A stretch of 42,687 bases of DNA from Bartonella doshiae NCTC 12862 = ATCC 700133 (GTDB taxonomy: Bacteria > Pseudomonadota > Alphaproteobacteria > Rhizobiales > Rhizobiaceae), in contig NZ_JH725096.1 of assembly GCF_000278155.1 (NCBI RefSeq), forward strand, positions 308,170 to 350,856, given 5' to 3'. This document shows, one piece after another, positions 27,496 through 36,655 of the stretch. Position 1 is the first letter of the stretch. Each line of letters starts with the position of its first letter. The position numbers were made by a program, and so were the translations under genes. Below the pieces are notes generated by a model. That model had not been told where the DNA came from and did not search any database. It saw only the letters and a program-made list of their open reading frames with translations.

Positions 27496-27849
27496 GAATG
27501 AGATTTAAAAATTAACCTGTCTTGTTTTCTCAGAAACAGAACAAAAAAATGCTTGTATAAAGGTGTGTAAATGTTATGAAAAAAACTTACTAGAATATAC
27601 TTAGATTTTTATAAAAATCCAAAAAATATATTTGATATTCTCATTTATGTATTTTATAAACAATATACAATTTATAATTGTCTTTTATAAGTTAAATATA
27701 CCAATAGTATATAAACAACAAATGTTATAAAATGCTTATGCTTTTCAAAAAAATAACATTGTTTTGGTTTACAGGAGGAAAAAGGCTTCTTAGTAATACA
27801 AATTTTTCTGTTTAATTGCAGAATAAAAAATAACTTATAAAGTAAGAAT
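27496..27849. other. AT-rich region upstream of endolysin and antitoxin
   Basis: About 350 very AT-rich bases. No gene is supported; the 5' part of the decayed toxin may extend into its right end. Confidence 0.4.
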
Positions 27850-27973
27850 GTCGTATTGATTTTGTAATCATAAGGGTGAGAAATTCTTTTACTTCTTAAT
27901 GGCGGTGTTAAATCTAATCTATTGAGCAAGAAAGGATATCAAAAAAACTCTGCAGATAGTGAAGGAAATAAAA
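27850..27973 (+). pseudogene. Decayed RelE/HigB-type toxin (C-terminal part)
   Basis: No open frame survives, but fragments in two frames read YRIDFVI, GEKFFYFL, LNGGVKSNLLSKK and DIKKTLQIVKEIK in the correct order. They match the end of HI1419-type (phage Gp49-like) toxins, which finish with a strand, a Gly-Gly-x-Lys-Ser turn and a DIxxA helix. The intact antitoxin starts exactly where it should, right after. Two compensating frameshifts and stops make it a pseudogene. Confidence 0.5.
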
Positions 27974-28276
27974 ATGGAAATCGCCAAATTGAATGCTCGC
28001 AAATATTGTGAAATATCTGATAAAGAAGTACAAATCCTCTTACAAGATGCTCTCAAAACGAAAAATAGTCACTCTCTTGCCAATGCTCTTGGGATTATTG
28101 CAAAAAGCAAAGGAATGACAAAAGTTGCCAAAAATACGGGATTATCAAGAGAAGCTCTCTATCGTTCTTTGAGTAACAAAGGTGATCCACGCCTTTCTAC
28201 CTTCTTTAGTGTTTTAAATGCTCTCGGTTTGCAGATCAATTTAATACCTGTTCAAAAAAATCCTTATAATGAATAG
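27974..28276 (+). CDS. HigA-like (HI1420-type) antitoxin, now orphan
   Basis: 100 residues from the ATG at 27974 (AAGGAAAT upstream; a GTG at 27959 is an alternative). The N-terminal YCEISDKEVQILLQDALKTK then SHSLANALGIIAKSKGMTKV and the HTH AKNTGLSREALYRSLSNKGDPRLSTFFSVLNALG are typical of the downstream-of-HI1419 antitoxin family, in which the antitoxin follows its toxin. The HTH suggests it still represses transcription. The toxin gene just upstream is decayed, so it may now act only as a regulator or as an anti-addiction factor. Confidence 0.85.
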   Translation: MEIAKLNARKYCEISDKEVQILLQDALKTKNSHSLANALGIIAKSKGMTKVAKNTGLSREALYRSLSNKGDPRLSTFFSVLNALGLQINLIPVQKNPYNE

Positions 28277-29446
28277 GGGCTTTTAAAAGATGTTCGTTTG
28301 GTTTTATTGCGCACAGCATTGTGTTTCTTCTCTCTTTTTCCGCTAGAGTGTTCTTTTCATATCTTTTATTTTTTCACGTATGCATTGTGCTCCCTCGCCT
28401 TTGTCGTGAGATATGGTGAGTGGGGCGTTTGCGTCAATGCTCTTCTCTTTAGTTTAGGGATGTTTTGGAGATGTCCTTTACCAAGAAAGAATAAATAAAA
28501 AAACAAAAAAGAGGTTCAAGCTTGGTTTCTCTTTGCATAAAGAGATCACCAGAAATATTATAAAAAGGGCAATGTATTCCCTAATAAGTTAATGTATTCC
28601 TTAATACCTTATTGCGATAAGTGGTCAGATGGGAAGTAGAGATGAGCGTACTTCCTCGTTTTATGTTTTTCCCCTTTGTTTCTTTCCTTGTGTTAATATG
28701 CGTAATGCGTAGCTCTTTTTCTCATCACTAAATTTAGCCGGCATCAGTAAATTTGTAAGATATTATGAAGCAACCAGTGATTATGGTGCAATAGGTGCAG
28801 CGATGATGTCATGAAATTGACGGTGTCGAATTCAAGTGTGTATACGCAAATCCTGTAAGAAAAAACGTTAATTGGCAATGCAATGATACCACCATACCCC
28901 AAAATGTTACTATACAGTTGTGTATGTTCTCTTCTTTGAAGGATAGGATTTTTAAGTCCTTTGAAGAATACCCTAAGGTTTCTGTTGTTATACAATTTTA
29001 ATTTGTTACAGATTAAAATTAAATCTGTAATTGATTAACCGATTTTGTTTTTACTTTAATTTTTTACGGGAATTTACAGCATCTTAGAAGAAAGTGAAGT
29101 ATAGACGCACCAATAGTTCCACCGCACGTGTTATTAAATACTATTTTTCCTATTTTGTCAATAAAAATGTTTCTCTTATGTTTTTTGACATAAGTTTTGT
29201 TTCTTTCAAAAGAGTAAATGTAAAAAGAGTAAATGTAAAAGTCCTTACGATCAGTAATACTGATATAAAACTTTACGCATCATCACAAATTGGAGAGTTT
29301 TTATAATTTTTTGTCGTTTTTTTGCATTATACCCGATACGTGTGCATTTACAGGGTAAAAATCAATCCTGTGCGACATTTTTACTTTGTGGCAATTTTAC
29401 CTGATGAACTTGATGAAAATGCCATTTTAATACGCAAAATGCCATT
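28277..29446. other. Gene-poor stretch between the antitoxin and the DUF6456-like gene
   Basis: About 1.2 kb. A 66-codon hydrophobic frame (28298-28498) has no ribosome-binding site or family features and is not called. Short direct repeats occur at 28571-28606 (TTAATGTATTCC) and at 29412-29461 (CAAAATGCCATT-TAATACG). Confidence 0.45.
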
Positions 29447-29995
29447 CTAATACGCAAAATGTTTGTAGAGCACATTGAGGATAAGGCGCAACGAATCCAC
29501 AAGATGGGGAAGTGGTTGATCCTCTACAACAAGATATTGTAATGCTGCATGAAAGTTGTGTTGTGGATGCAAATATTGTGCTTCTTTTATTGCTTCTCTC
29601 ATAATATTGTAGTGATCAGTTGCTTTTTGAATCCATTGTTCTTGTGCCTTTTTATCTTTAGATGAAAGAGTAAAGCCATCATAGTAGCCATTCGGCAAAC
29701 CTTTTGCACATAAGTAGTCATTTCTGATTTGGAGATAGTGTTGTGCTGTGTCATATTGGTCTTTGCTGATGCCCAATGCTTCTTGCTTATATCCAAGTAA
29801 ACAAAGCCGTCCGATATAGGAACTGGAAAGCGGGTTTTTGGCTTCTTCCATCGTTAAACCAAAGTGTTTGGCACGCATTTCAATCGTGGGCTGATGAGGA
29901 GGTGTATATGATCTTTTGGCACGTGAGATGTGGCCATTGGGTTCTCTGCGTTTTTCCACTCTTGTTGGTCTACCGCGTTTTTTATGTATTTTCAT
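29447..29995 (-). CDS. DUF6456-like phage-associated protein, paralogue 1
   Basis: 182 residues. A basic N terminus (MKIHKKRGRPTRVEKRREPNG) with an AT-hook-like GRP core is followed by SSYIGRLCLLGYKQEALGISKDQYDTA and a C-terminal helix pair ending LVDSLRLILNVLYKHF. The same order of elements occurs in the 36999 gene, so the two are likely paralogues. The pattern recalls DUF6456/phage antiterminator-like proteins of alphaproteobacteria (a small-residue motif, then a helical end with LxxALDRLARHYG); a DNA-binding control role is inferred. No operon partner is seen. Confidence 0.55.
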   Translation of the reverse strand: MKIHKKRGRPTRVEKRREPNGHISRAKRSYTPPHQPTIEMRAKHFGLTMEEAKNPLSSSYIGRLCLLGYKQEALGISKDQYDTAQHYLQIRNDYLCAKGLPNGYYDGFTLSSKDKKAQEQWIQKATDHYNIMREAIKEAQYLHPQHNFHAALQYLVVEDQPLPHLVDSLRLILNVLYKHFAY

Positions 29996-31154
29996 GAGAC
30001 TACCGTTTTGAATTCAAGAGGATCTTTCATTTTTAACAGATACAGCTTCGTAAGCAGGAGCTGAGACAATGGCATCATTGAAGACCGTAATGAATGAAGA
30101 AGAAGATGCTGTAGAATTTTCTGCTTGCATGAAGCAAGGACAGCTTATCTAAAATAACGACAACGCAGCTTTGGGTGAAAAAACAAGCTTTGTTGTTGGT
30201 TATTTATCCCCCATTTTGTCCTTTACAGTTTATAATATGCTTTCTTTATACAGCTTTGCGTTTTTGCTGTCGGTTTGAAGAGCAATTTCAGATATGGATG
30301 AAAAAGCATAATGGCAATGCGTTATGGTTTTCTCTTTTTTGAGGTTGTTTTCTTTATCCTTTTTAGAGGAAAATGGTCATTTCTTGAACAATGATTTTTT
30401 GCAAGAAATAAATTTTATTCCTGAACTATATTACCATAACATGCTGCACTGTTTCAAACAAAATATCAGAAAAATACCGAAAAAAATATCGGAAATGCAA
30501 TAAGAATACACGGGGAATAAAAAAATATTTCATTCTCAATGTCTCTTTTATAGAGGAAATTTTAATCTTTTATCTTTTTCGTTTCTGTTTTCTCAAAAAA
30601 ATTGACGGCTTTGATTATGATGCTCTTTTTATGTTGTCAGTGTTCCGTTGATAAGATGCCGTTTTTCTTATGGGGTGCTATTACCGATAAACGCATATCG
30701 CATGTTTGTGGTAAGCGCGTCTCTTTGCTTTTATTGGGAAAAAGCATTTTTCTACTCTCGATATATACGTTCTTAGAGATTATTTAAAATAAGTTGAAAA
30801 TTTTCCTTCATCCTGTTATTAAATTCTTAATGCATAAAGATAGCAGATGTGTTTGTGTGCCAGATGTGTGTATGTGAAGCAAGGTGTATGTGTGCGAAGG
30901 AGGCGGTGGCGTGATCAAAGTCAGAGTACTGTTTTCTTCCCGTTTTTTGGCCCGTTTTTGATTCATAAAACAGCATACGGTTTTGCATCATTGTGTGCGC
31001 TTTTTCTTTGTGTACGCTTTTTCTTATTGTAGGAGGGGTCTTATTATAGGGAGAGGTTCTTTAAGGGCTTTAAGCAGACTCTTCATTTTTTGAGGGCAGT
31101 TCTGTAATTTTTAAAGCGTGGAGGGATGTTAATTGACAGTGAAAAAATCACACC
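29996..31154. other. Gene-poor stretch upstream of the membrane-protein array
   Basis: About 1.16 kb without supported genes; several 60-codon hydrophobic frames look like chance. A 10-codon frame (MLIDSEKITP) at 31126-31158 overlaps the start of the array's first gene as ATGA, but its ribosome-binding site is too close to be convincing. Confidence 0.4.
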
Positions 31155-31697
31155 ATGAATCTGCTCAAGCAAAGGAGTGCAAGTTCTGTGTCTCGTTCTG
31201 CATTTGATAAAAAATCTCAATCCTCTTCAATTAAAGAGTTAATTTCTTTTAAAGAGTCAATGGAAAAGTCAATGGCTTTTTCAATGAAAGACTCTATCAT
31301 CATCTTTTTGATTTCTCTCCTGATGGTGGGGGGAGTCGTTGCTACTGTTTATCTAAAACCAATGGAGTGGTTTACCATCGTCCCTGTGGAAGACTTGCAA
31401 GCAATGGTTCAGGAAAGCCTTAAAAGTGGAACAGTCCTTGAGATGTATAAAAAACTGATCCTAGAAAGTTGGAAAGGTGGGTACATTAACGAGTGGTGGA
31501 ATGCCGTGCAGTGGCGTGATGTTTATGCTTTTCTTCTTATGATACCAAATGCACTTTGGGGGTGTCTTTTCATACTCTTTCCTGCTTTTTTGGTGCTTTA
31601 CATTCTCATAACGTGTGATTTGAAACAAATGATAGCACAATTGGAAAAATCTCTTGAACAGCAAGATAAACCAGACATTTCACATGATATGTCATAG
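31155..31697 (+). CDS. Array membrane protein 1
   Basis: 180 residues, unrecognised family. A Ser/Lys-rich N terminus is followed by two membrane segments: SIIIFLISLLMVGGVVATVYL (about 47-67) and a second around residues 120-150 (ALWGCLFILFPAFLVLYILI), then a coiled-coil-like tail KQMIAQLEKSLEQQDK. The central pattern (KxSMxFSMKDSIIIF, then WGCLFILFP) recurs in the following genes, marking a paralogous family. Nine bases separate it from the next gene, so the four genes form one transcription unit. Confidence 0.65.
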   Translation: MNLLKQRSASSVSRSAFDKKSQSSSIKELISFKESMEKSMAFSMKDSIIIFLISLLMVGGVVATVYLKPMEWFTIVPVEDLQAMVQESLKSGTVLEMYKKLILESWKGGYINEWWNAVQWRDVYAFLLMIPNALWGCLFILFPAFLVLYILITCDLKQMIAQLEKSLEQQDKPDISHDMS

Positions 31698-31706
31698 GGG
31701 GATAAA

Positions 31707-32291
31707 GTGAGTAGTTTTATAAATTGTCTTCTAATACTGTCTATCATATTAGTTTCAATATTCATTAGTCTCGTCTTTTTCACGCTTTTGATTTGTACTA
31801 CCATGCTTGTTTTTGCGCTTTTTTATTCCTTTATAAAGCGTGTATGTTTGTGGTTCAGAATAACCCGGAAACTCAAAAAAGCTGCAAAGTCTGCAATGCA
31901 CCAATTGCACAGTGGTGAGAAGAAGCTGAAAAAGCAGAATTTAGCTTGTGACACAAGTATGAGTCCTTCTGCTTTTAAAGATTCTCTGGTTTTACGCGCG
32001 AAAGATTATAAAATCATATTCTGTCTCTCGTTCATTATGGTATTGTTGCTTATAGGTTTCATAGCTGTGAACGCAACAATTCAAGGGAATCTTGATTTTG
32101 TTGCGGAAAAATGGCGTCTTGTGACTGTAATCTTTTTCTTTGTGACAACGGGGTGTTGGGGTATTATGATGGCCCTTTTCCCTGTTTTCTTAATCCTTCA
32201 TGGACTTTTCAGCTGTCTCTTGAAAAGAGTGATGAAAAAACTGAAAATATTGGATGTACAGCAAGGTACACCGATCATTCCACAAATATGA
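31707..32291 (+). CDS. Array membrane protein 2
   Basis: 194 residues from a GTG start with GGGGGATAAA just upstream. Four membrane segments in two pairs: an N-terminal hydrophobic block ending in the basic motif IKRVCLWFRITRKLKKAAKSA, and a second domain starting FKDSLVLRAKDYKIIFCLSF and containing GCWGIMMALFPVFLILHGLF with a basic tail. The second half resembles the whole membrane part of gene 1; the first half resembles genes 3 and 4. A ~300-bp portion of its 3' end recurs inverted downstream. Function unknown. Confidence 0.65.
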   Translation: MSSFINCLLILSIILVSIFISLVFFTLLICTTMLVFALFYSFIKRVCLWFRITRKLKKAAKSAMHQLHSGEKKLKKQNLACDTSMSPSAFKDSLVLRAKDYKIIFCLSFIMVLLLIGFIAVNATIQGNLDFVAEKWRLVTVIFFFVTTGCWGIMMALFPVFLILHGLFSCLLKRVMKKLKILDVQQGTPIIPQI

Positions 32292-32304
32292 GAGGAGAGA
32301 AAAA

Positions 32305-32880
32305 GTGATTATTCTTAAACCAATAGGAATTCTTGCTGTTACAGGATTCATTCTGTTTTATATTTTATTTTTTGTGATAACCATCGCGCTTCCTTATTTT
32401 TCGATCAAGCGTGTGAGATTGTTTTTTAGAATGATACGGGAATTGCCCAAAAGCATAACACAGCCCGAGAGCACAAAACAGTCATTGAAGCATTGTGAGG
32501 CAAAAGAGCAGGGCGTAACAGGAAGTACAACATCCTCTCTTCTTTCCTTGAGGGAATCTTTCTTTATTCAGCCAAAAGAGTATAAAAAAATATTTTTTAT
32601 TTTTCTCATTATCACAGTTTTTATGGGTGCTTATCATATCATTAACATGTTCAATTTAGGAAATGGCGGAAATTTCTTTATTGCCATGGTGCTGCAATTC
32701 ATAGTGATGTGTCTTTTGGTCTCTGCTCCTCTCATTGGGGTAGCGGCCATTATAGTGACGGGTAAGGTGAAGAAAAAATTTCAGCAATTGGAAGAAGCAA
32801 TTGAACAACGCGATAAAGCGCTCTATAGCCTTAAAGCAAATGCGCGTCTAAAGCATGATGGGGGAAAAAGTGACAAGTAG
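32305..32880 (+). CDS. Array membrane protein 3
   Basis: 191 residues from a GTG at 32305 with GAGGAGAG five bases upstream; upstream in-frame codons lie in the end of gene 2. It has the same two-domain layout: N-terminal membrane block, then IKRVRLFFRMIRELPKSI; a Thr/Ser linker; then LRESFFIQPKEYKKIFFIFLI and a further hydrophobic segment; finally a helical tail KKKFQQLEEAIEQRDKALYSL with coiled-coil character. Sequence identity to its neighbours is low but the arrangement is shared. Its stop overlaps the start of gene 4. Confidence 0.65.
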   Translation: MIILKPIGILAVTGFILFYILFFVITIALPYFSIKRVRLFFRMIRELPKSITQPESTKQSLKHCEAKEQGVTGSTTSSLLSLRESFFIQPKEYKKIFFIFLIITVFMGAYHIINMFNLGNGGNFFIAMVLQFIVMCLLVSAPLIGVAAIIVTGKVKKKFQQLEEAIEQRDKALYSLKANARLKHDGGKSDK

Positions 32881-33154
32881 TTTTATTGTATTTATAAGTT
32901 TGTCTTTCTTGAGTACTGTGTTGGCAACCCTTTTGTTTATTCTACCAAGTGTGCTCATTTATTACTATTTTATTAGACGTGCATGCTTGTATTGTAGAGT
33001 AACGAAAGAGCTGAAACGGGTGATGAAAGAACGCGATGCGGCGCTTGAACAGAGTACTAAACTTGAACAGAGTACTAAACTTGAACAGAGTACTAAACTT
33101 GAACAGAGTACTAAAAAAATGAAGAAAAGCGCAAAAACAGAATTTCGTGCTTGA
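32870..33154 (+). CDS. Array membrane protein 4 (short form)
   Basis: 94 residues from a GTG at 32870 with GGGGGAAAAA upstream, overlapping gene 3 by 11 bases (an ATG at 32855 is the alternative). The start GTG-xxx-AGTAGTTTTAT resembles that of gene 2. Only the first domain is present: hydrophobic block, then IRRACLYCRVTKELKRVMKERDAALEQ, and a tail of four 6-residue repeats (LEQSTK). The second domain is missing, so this is either a truncated copy or a single-domain member. Confidence 0.6.
   Translation: MTSSFIVFISLSFLSTVLATLLFILPSVLIYYYFIRRACLYCRVTKELKRVMKERDAALEQSTKLEQSTKLEQSTKLEQSTKKMKKSAKTEFRA
33044..33115 (+). repeat. 18-bp tandem repeat in array gene 4
   Basis: Four perfect copies of CTTGAACAGAGTACTAAA, encoding LEQSTK four times in the C-terminal tail. 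In frame, so expansion changes tail length only. Confidence 0.9.
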
Positions 33155-33181
33155 TAAAGGATTATCACTTTTTCTCTCCTC

Positions 33182-33490
33182 TCATATTTGTGAAATGATC
33201 GGTGTACCTTGCTGCACATCCAATGTTTTCAGTTTTTTCAAGAGACAGCTGAAAAGTCCATGAAGGATTAAAAAAACAGGGAAAAGGGCCATCATAATGC
33301 CCTAACACCCCGTTGTCACAAAGAAAAAGATTACAGTTACAAGACGCCATTTTTCCGCAACAAAATCAAGATTCCCTTGAATTGTTGCGTTCACAGCCAT
33401 GAAACCTATAAGCAACAATACCATAATGAACGAGAGACAGAATATGATTTTGCATTTTCCTTTTTTGAGTTCTTTGGTAACATTAAGACT
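33182..33490 (-). pseudogene. Inverted, broken copy of array gene 2
   Basis: On the minus strand 33164-33451 is nearly identical to 32010-32309, except for a 12-bp deletion near LKRVMKK and scattered substitutions. One of these changes the Trp codon of GCWGIM to TAG (33302-33304). Beyond 33451 the match to gene 2 stops, but the minus strand continues as VTKELKKGK, resembling the basic motif that ends the first domain; so the copy also lost the intervening part. No functional product is expected. Confidence 0.85.
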
Positions 33491-34975
33491 GCGTGTAGAG
33501 GGAGAGTGAGCAGGCTTTCCCTTTTTGCTTTTATGCTTGGTAAGGAAAGGTTGCGGAAAAGGAAGGATTGGTGGTGGTTGTGCACGCTTTTTCTATCAGT
33601 GGGTAGGAAAGAGGTGACAACAACCATAACGCTGCATGTGAAATAACAACCTATGTGCAATGAAGTGTATCACCATAACATATGTGCTACTCTGTATAAT
33701 GTCTTTCTCCTTCTATGTGTCATACCTTTTCTTTCACAAGTCGGTGCTATCATACTCTTCTTCCAATTCCCAATGTGTTGCGACAGCCCTTGCCAATGAA
33801 TACGGTGCATCAGAAACATCTTTATTTTTTTCTTTGCGTGTTTTTGTTCACAATCAGCTTTGTTTGTGACGTGCAAAGGAATGATTTTTATTGATTCAAT
33901 ATATACAGCTTTGAAATAAGAGAAACTTACAATATTCTTGGTCTCTCATTTAGCAGGAAAAACGATTATCATTATAAATCAAAGTTTATATTCCAATATA
34001 ACGCATAGAAAAGAGAATACCTTACCAAAGCACAATGGTGATGCACTTGGGGGTGATGCACTTGGGAGATCATTTAATCCTCTCAGACAGAAGCAATTTT
34101 TATGGATGCTTGTTTATGGATGCTTGGGGGGGGCGTTACTAAGAATGCTCCAAGTGGCTATCATTCAAGTGGATATGGGTTTTGCTTTATGCTTCTTCTT
34201 TTGCTGTTCTATCATATGAACGGGGAAGTGAAACCTCATTCAGTAAGGTGGAGGGCGTGCGTCCTGAAAAATACGCAACGCGTATTTTTAGCAAGAAGAT
34301 AGAGGAAATAACAATGAAAGGAACACAAGCCTTCATTGTGGTCTTCACGTGAAGTGATGAGCTCTTTATGTGTTGAAATTGATAGAGGAAAGAATTGTTT
34401 TGGTATTGCTTACATAAAGAATGGTGAATGCATATTTTCGATATCAAACTTTCAAGAAGGATGTGTAATTTTAAGGACTGTATAGGTTTTCTTTCTTTAT
34501 TGTCAGAAATTTTATAAGAATAAGAAAATTAAGCAAATGCTTTTACAAGATAATAAGCGCAAAAATATTCATGCAAAAAGTGGTGAGAACACTGAATGTT
34601 TTGCCTCTGGTTTGCTCATTTTAAAATGATAAGGGCATTATCGCTGTTTGTGAAAAAAGTGCTTTGTCTTATATGTCGTAAAATATCCTGTCACCTGTGT
34701 CTGATTTAAGTTTTGTATCCCTCTTTCGTGTATTCAATAAGCTTTCACGAAAGTTCAGAGCAGGAATTTGTCCAGTGTGCTTGAAATAAATCACATGAAA
34801 GTTCGTGACAAAAGCAGTCAGTAATCAAAGTCTACTAGAAAATCCAATCTCATGATTGAGTTTGGTAGGAGGCTTCGTCCTTTAAAGATAAAAAAGAAAG
34901 CGCGTTATATCTTCAAAGATAAAGCAAAAATAAAAATAGTACTCGTATTGCTAAACGTACAATAAAACAAAGGTC
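33491..34975. other. Gene-free stretch downstream of the array
   Basis: About 1.5 kb with no supported gene. Local duplications are visible: GGTGATGCACTTGGG twice at 34038-34067 and TTATGGATGCTTG twice at 34099-34124. Open frames of 60-90 codons lack ribosome-binding sites and family features. Confidence 0.45.
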
Positions 34976-35012
34976 TTAAAAACAAAGATCTCAGCTTTGC
35001 TGAGATCTTTGT
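34976..35012 (-). terminator. Terminator of the 35060 gene
   Basis: Perfect 14-bp stem ACAAAGATCTCAGC / GCTGAGATCTTTGT with a 3-base loop; on the minus strand followed by TTTTT. It lies 48 bases after the stop codon. Confidence 0.88.
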
Positions 35013-35059
35013 CCTGTATTGCATAGATTAGATAAGCTCTTTCCCCTTTTTATTAAGAA

Positions 35060-35383
35060 CTAACCTTTGCTAAAAAGCCAATTGATGCAATACATAAAAA
35101 AAGAGATTGTAAATTCAATTATAGAATTAAATAAGTTTTTGCTTTTTTCGTATAAATCCTCTCTATCTCTTTGCTGTGAGTTACTACTAACTTTGTGTAT
35201 TAATGTAATTTCCGTATCTTCTATATTACTTTTTCTTTCAAAAAATTCTAAACTATTTGCGTATTCAGTATAAGGTGCAACAATAGGATATATTTGTTTA
35301 GCAACTATATGATCAGATGTTTGAATTGCAAGCGTTAATCCACTTGTAATTGCACCTGCTATGAAAAAATATCTGATACTCAT
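35060..35383 (-). CDS. Unrecognised small secreted or membrane protein
   Basis: 107 residues. N-terminal hydrophobic segment (YFFIAGAITSGLTLAIQ) that could be a signal peptide or anchor, a hydrophilic middle (ERKSNIEDTEITLIHKVSSN, QQRDREDLYEKSKN), and a second hydrophobic segment near the C terminus (SFFMYCINWLF). GGAGGGAAAC lies about 2-10 bases before the ATG, and a strong terminator follows, so it is a real monocistronic gene. Family and role are unknown. Confidence 0.7.
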   Translation of the reverse strand: MSIRYFFIAGAITSGLTLAIQTSDHIVAKQIYPIVAPYTEYANSLEFFERKSNIEDTEITLIHKVSSNSQQRDREDLYEKSKNLFNSIIEFTISFFMYCINWLFSKG

Positions 35384-36419
35384 AGTTTCCCTCCTCTATT
35401 TATTAACATAAATAGATAACAAAATGTACATTACATTGATTCACTTTAAAATGCTATAGTAAAAATGCAACAGTCATAAAAAAGAATAAAAAATGACAAT
35501 AATTTGACATATAATGATCTTTATTGCCTTATTTTAATCTTTAAAAACATATTTTTTGGATGCTTAAAAGAGGGCGTAAAAGGTTCATAAACACAATTAT
35601 ACCAAAATATATGTGGGAAAGTTTCTGATTTATGCTCTGGTAAAAAGGCTTATGAGAACGCAATCATTCATAAAATATGCTGGCATGAAAATGTGCTGGG
35701 ACACCTCATCGGTATTGCAGGGGCATTTCAGAAGCAAATCGGGGTGATCGTATTTCTATGAAGATGAATTGTTCTATGAGGGAAGATGTCTCTTAAGGAG
35801 TGAGATGTTTCCTATGGAAAAGTTTTTATAGCTAAGAAAGCTTATGTTTCTTGCATTAAATGTGTATGAGCTATCACTTTTGTTATAGGTATTCTTCTTG
35901 GTTGTTTATTCTTTGCTCTCCTTCAATATTTGATAATGATGCGCGCATAGTAATGAGGATATCAAATTGGTGAAACAGCAGAAAGAACTGAAAAATTTAC
36001 AGTCATGAAAGAAGAGCGTTGTCTGATAATTTCTTATTTTGTCTCGTTGATACACGTTTTATACCTTATGTCGTTGTAGGGTATTTGGTTGCGCATAATT
36101 AACACAATAAAATAATATGCATAAGACAAATTATTTAATATGTGTTTTTATTTCCTGTTCTATGTCTATCATAATTTCTTAAAATTATATTTATTTATCC
36201 ATATTGGATTATTATTAGGGCCTTTCTGTCTTAGAGGTATAGAAGAAGAGAGAGATTTCGCTCTAATCCTTTTATTACCTATTAAAACGGGGGTACTGAG
36301 AAAAGAAAGTCAGCCTGAAATTTTTATATGTAAATAATAATGGCAAGAGTGATGCCGTGTACGCATGGGATGAGGATTTCAAAAGAAGAGTGACCATTTT
36401 ACAATGAAGCTGAATTTTT
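35384..36419. other. Gene-free stretch upstream of the second minisatellite
   Basis: About 1 kb. A weak plus-strand reading near 35876-35950 (VIGILLGCLFFALLQYLIMMRA) could be a decayed membrane gene; nothing else is supported. Confidence 0.4.
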
Positions 36420-36655
36420 TGAGGCTGGGGAGGTTGAGGCTGGGGAGGTTGAGGCTGGGGAGGTTGAGGTTGGGGAGGTTGGTGTGAGGGAGGCTGAGGT
36501 TGGGGAGGTTGAGGCTGGGGAGGTTGAGGTTGGAGAGGCTGGTGTGAGGGAGGCTGAGGTTGGGGAGGTTGAGGCTGGGGAGGTTGAGGTTGGGGAGGCT
36601 GAGGTTGGGGAGGCTGAGGTTGGAGAGGTTGGTGTGAGGGAGGTTGAGGTGTGGG
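36420..36655. repeat. Second GC-skewed minisatellite, 15-bp core
   Basis: About 15 imperfect copies of a 15-bp core GGTTGAGGCTGGGGA and variants (GAGGTTGGGGAGGTT, TTGGTGTGAGGGAGG), grouped into a ~60-bp higher-order unit. The plus strand lacks C almost entirely. The minus-strand frame reads PQPQPPQPQPP and the plus strand EVEAGEVEVGE; both are repeat by-products. The core is related to the array at 22312-22640. Confidence 0.9.

Noticed and set aside
27672-27929. 85-codon minus-strand frame upstream of the endolysin
   Set aside because: Lies antisense to the toxin remnant, extremely AT-rich, with Lys/Phe/Tyr composition of non-coding DNA.
28298-28498. 66-codon hydrophobic frame after the antitoxin
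   Set aside because: Cys/Phe/Leu-rich composition expected from AT-rich non-coding DNA, no ribosome-binding site, no family resemblance.
30602-31032. Two 61-codon plus-strand frames before the array
   Set aside because: Hydrophobic chance frames without ribosome-binding sites; no similarity to the array proteins.
32965-33219. Minus-strand frame reading VLCSSLVLCSS repeats
   Set aside because: It is the antisense of the 18-bp repeat in array gene 4.
33938-34219. 93-codon frame with hydrophobic end
   Set aside because: Contains local DNA duplications (GGTGATGCACTTGGG, TTATGGATGCTTG), has no start signals and no protein-like pattern.
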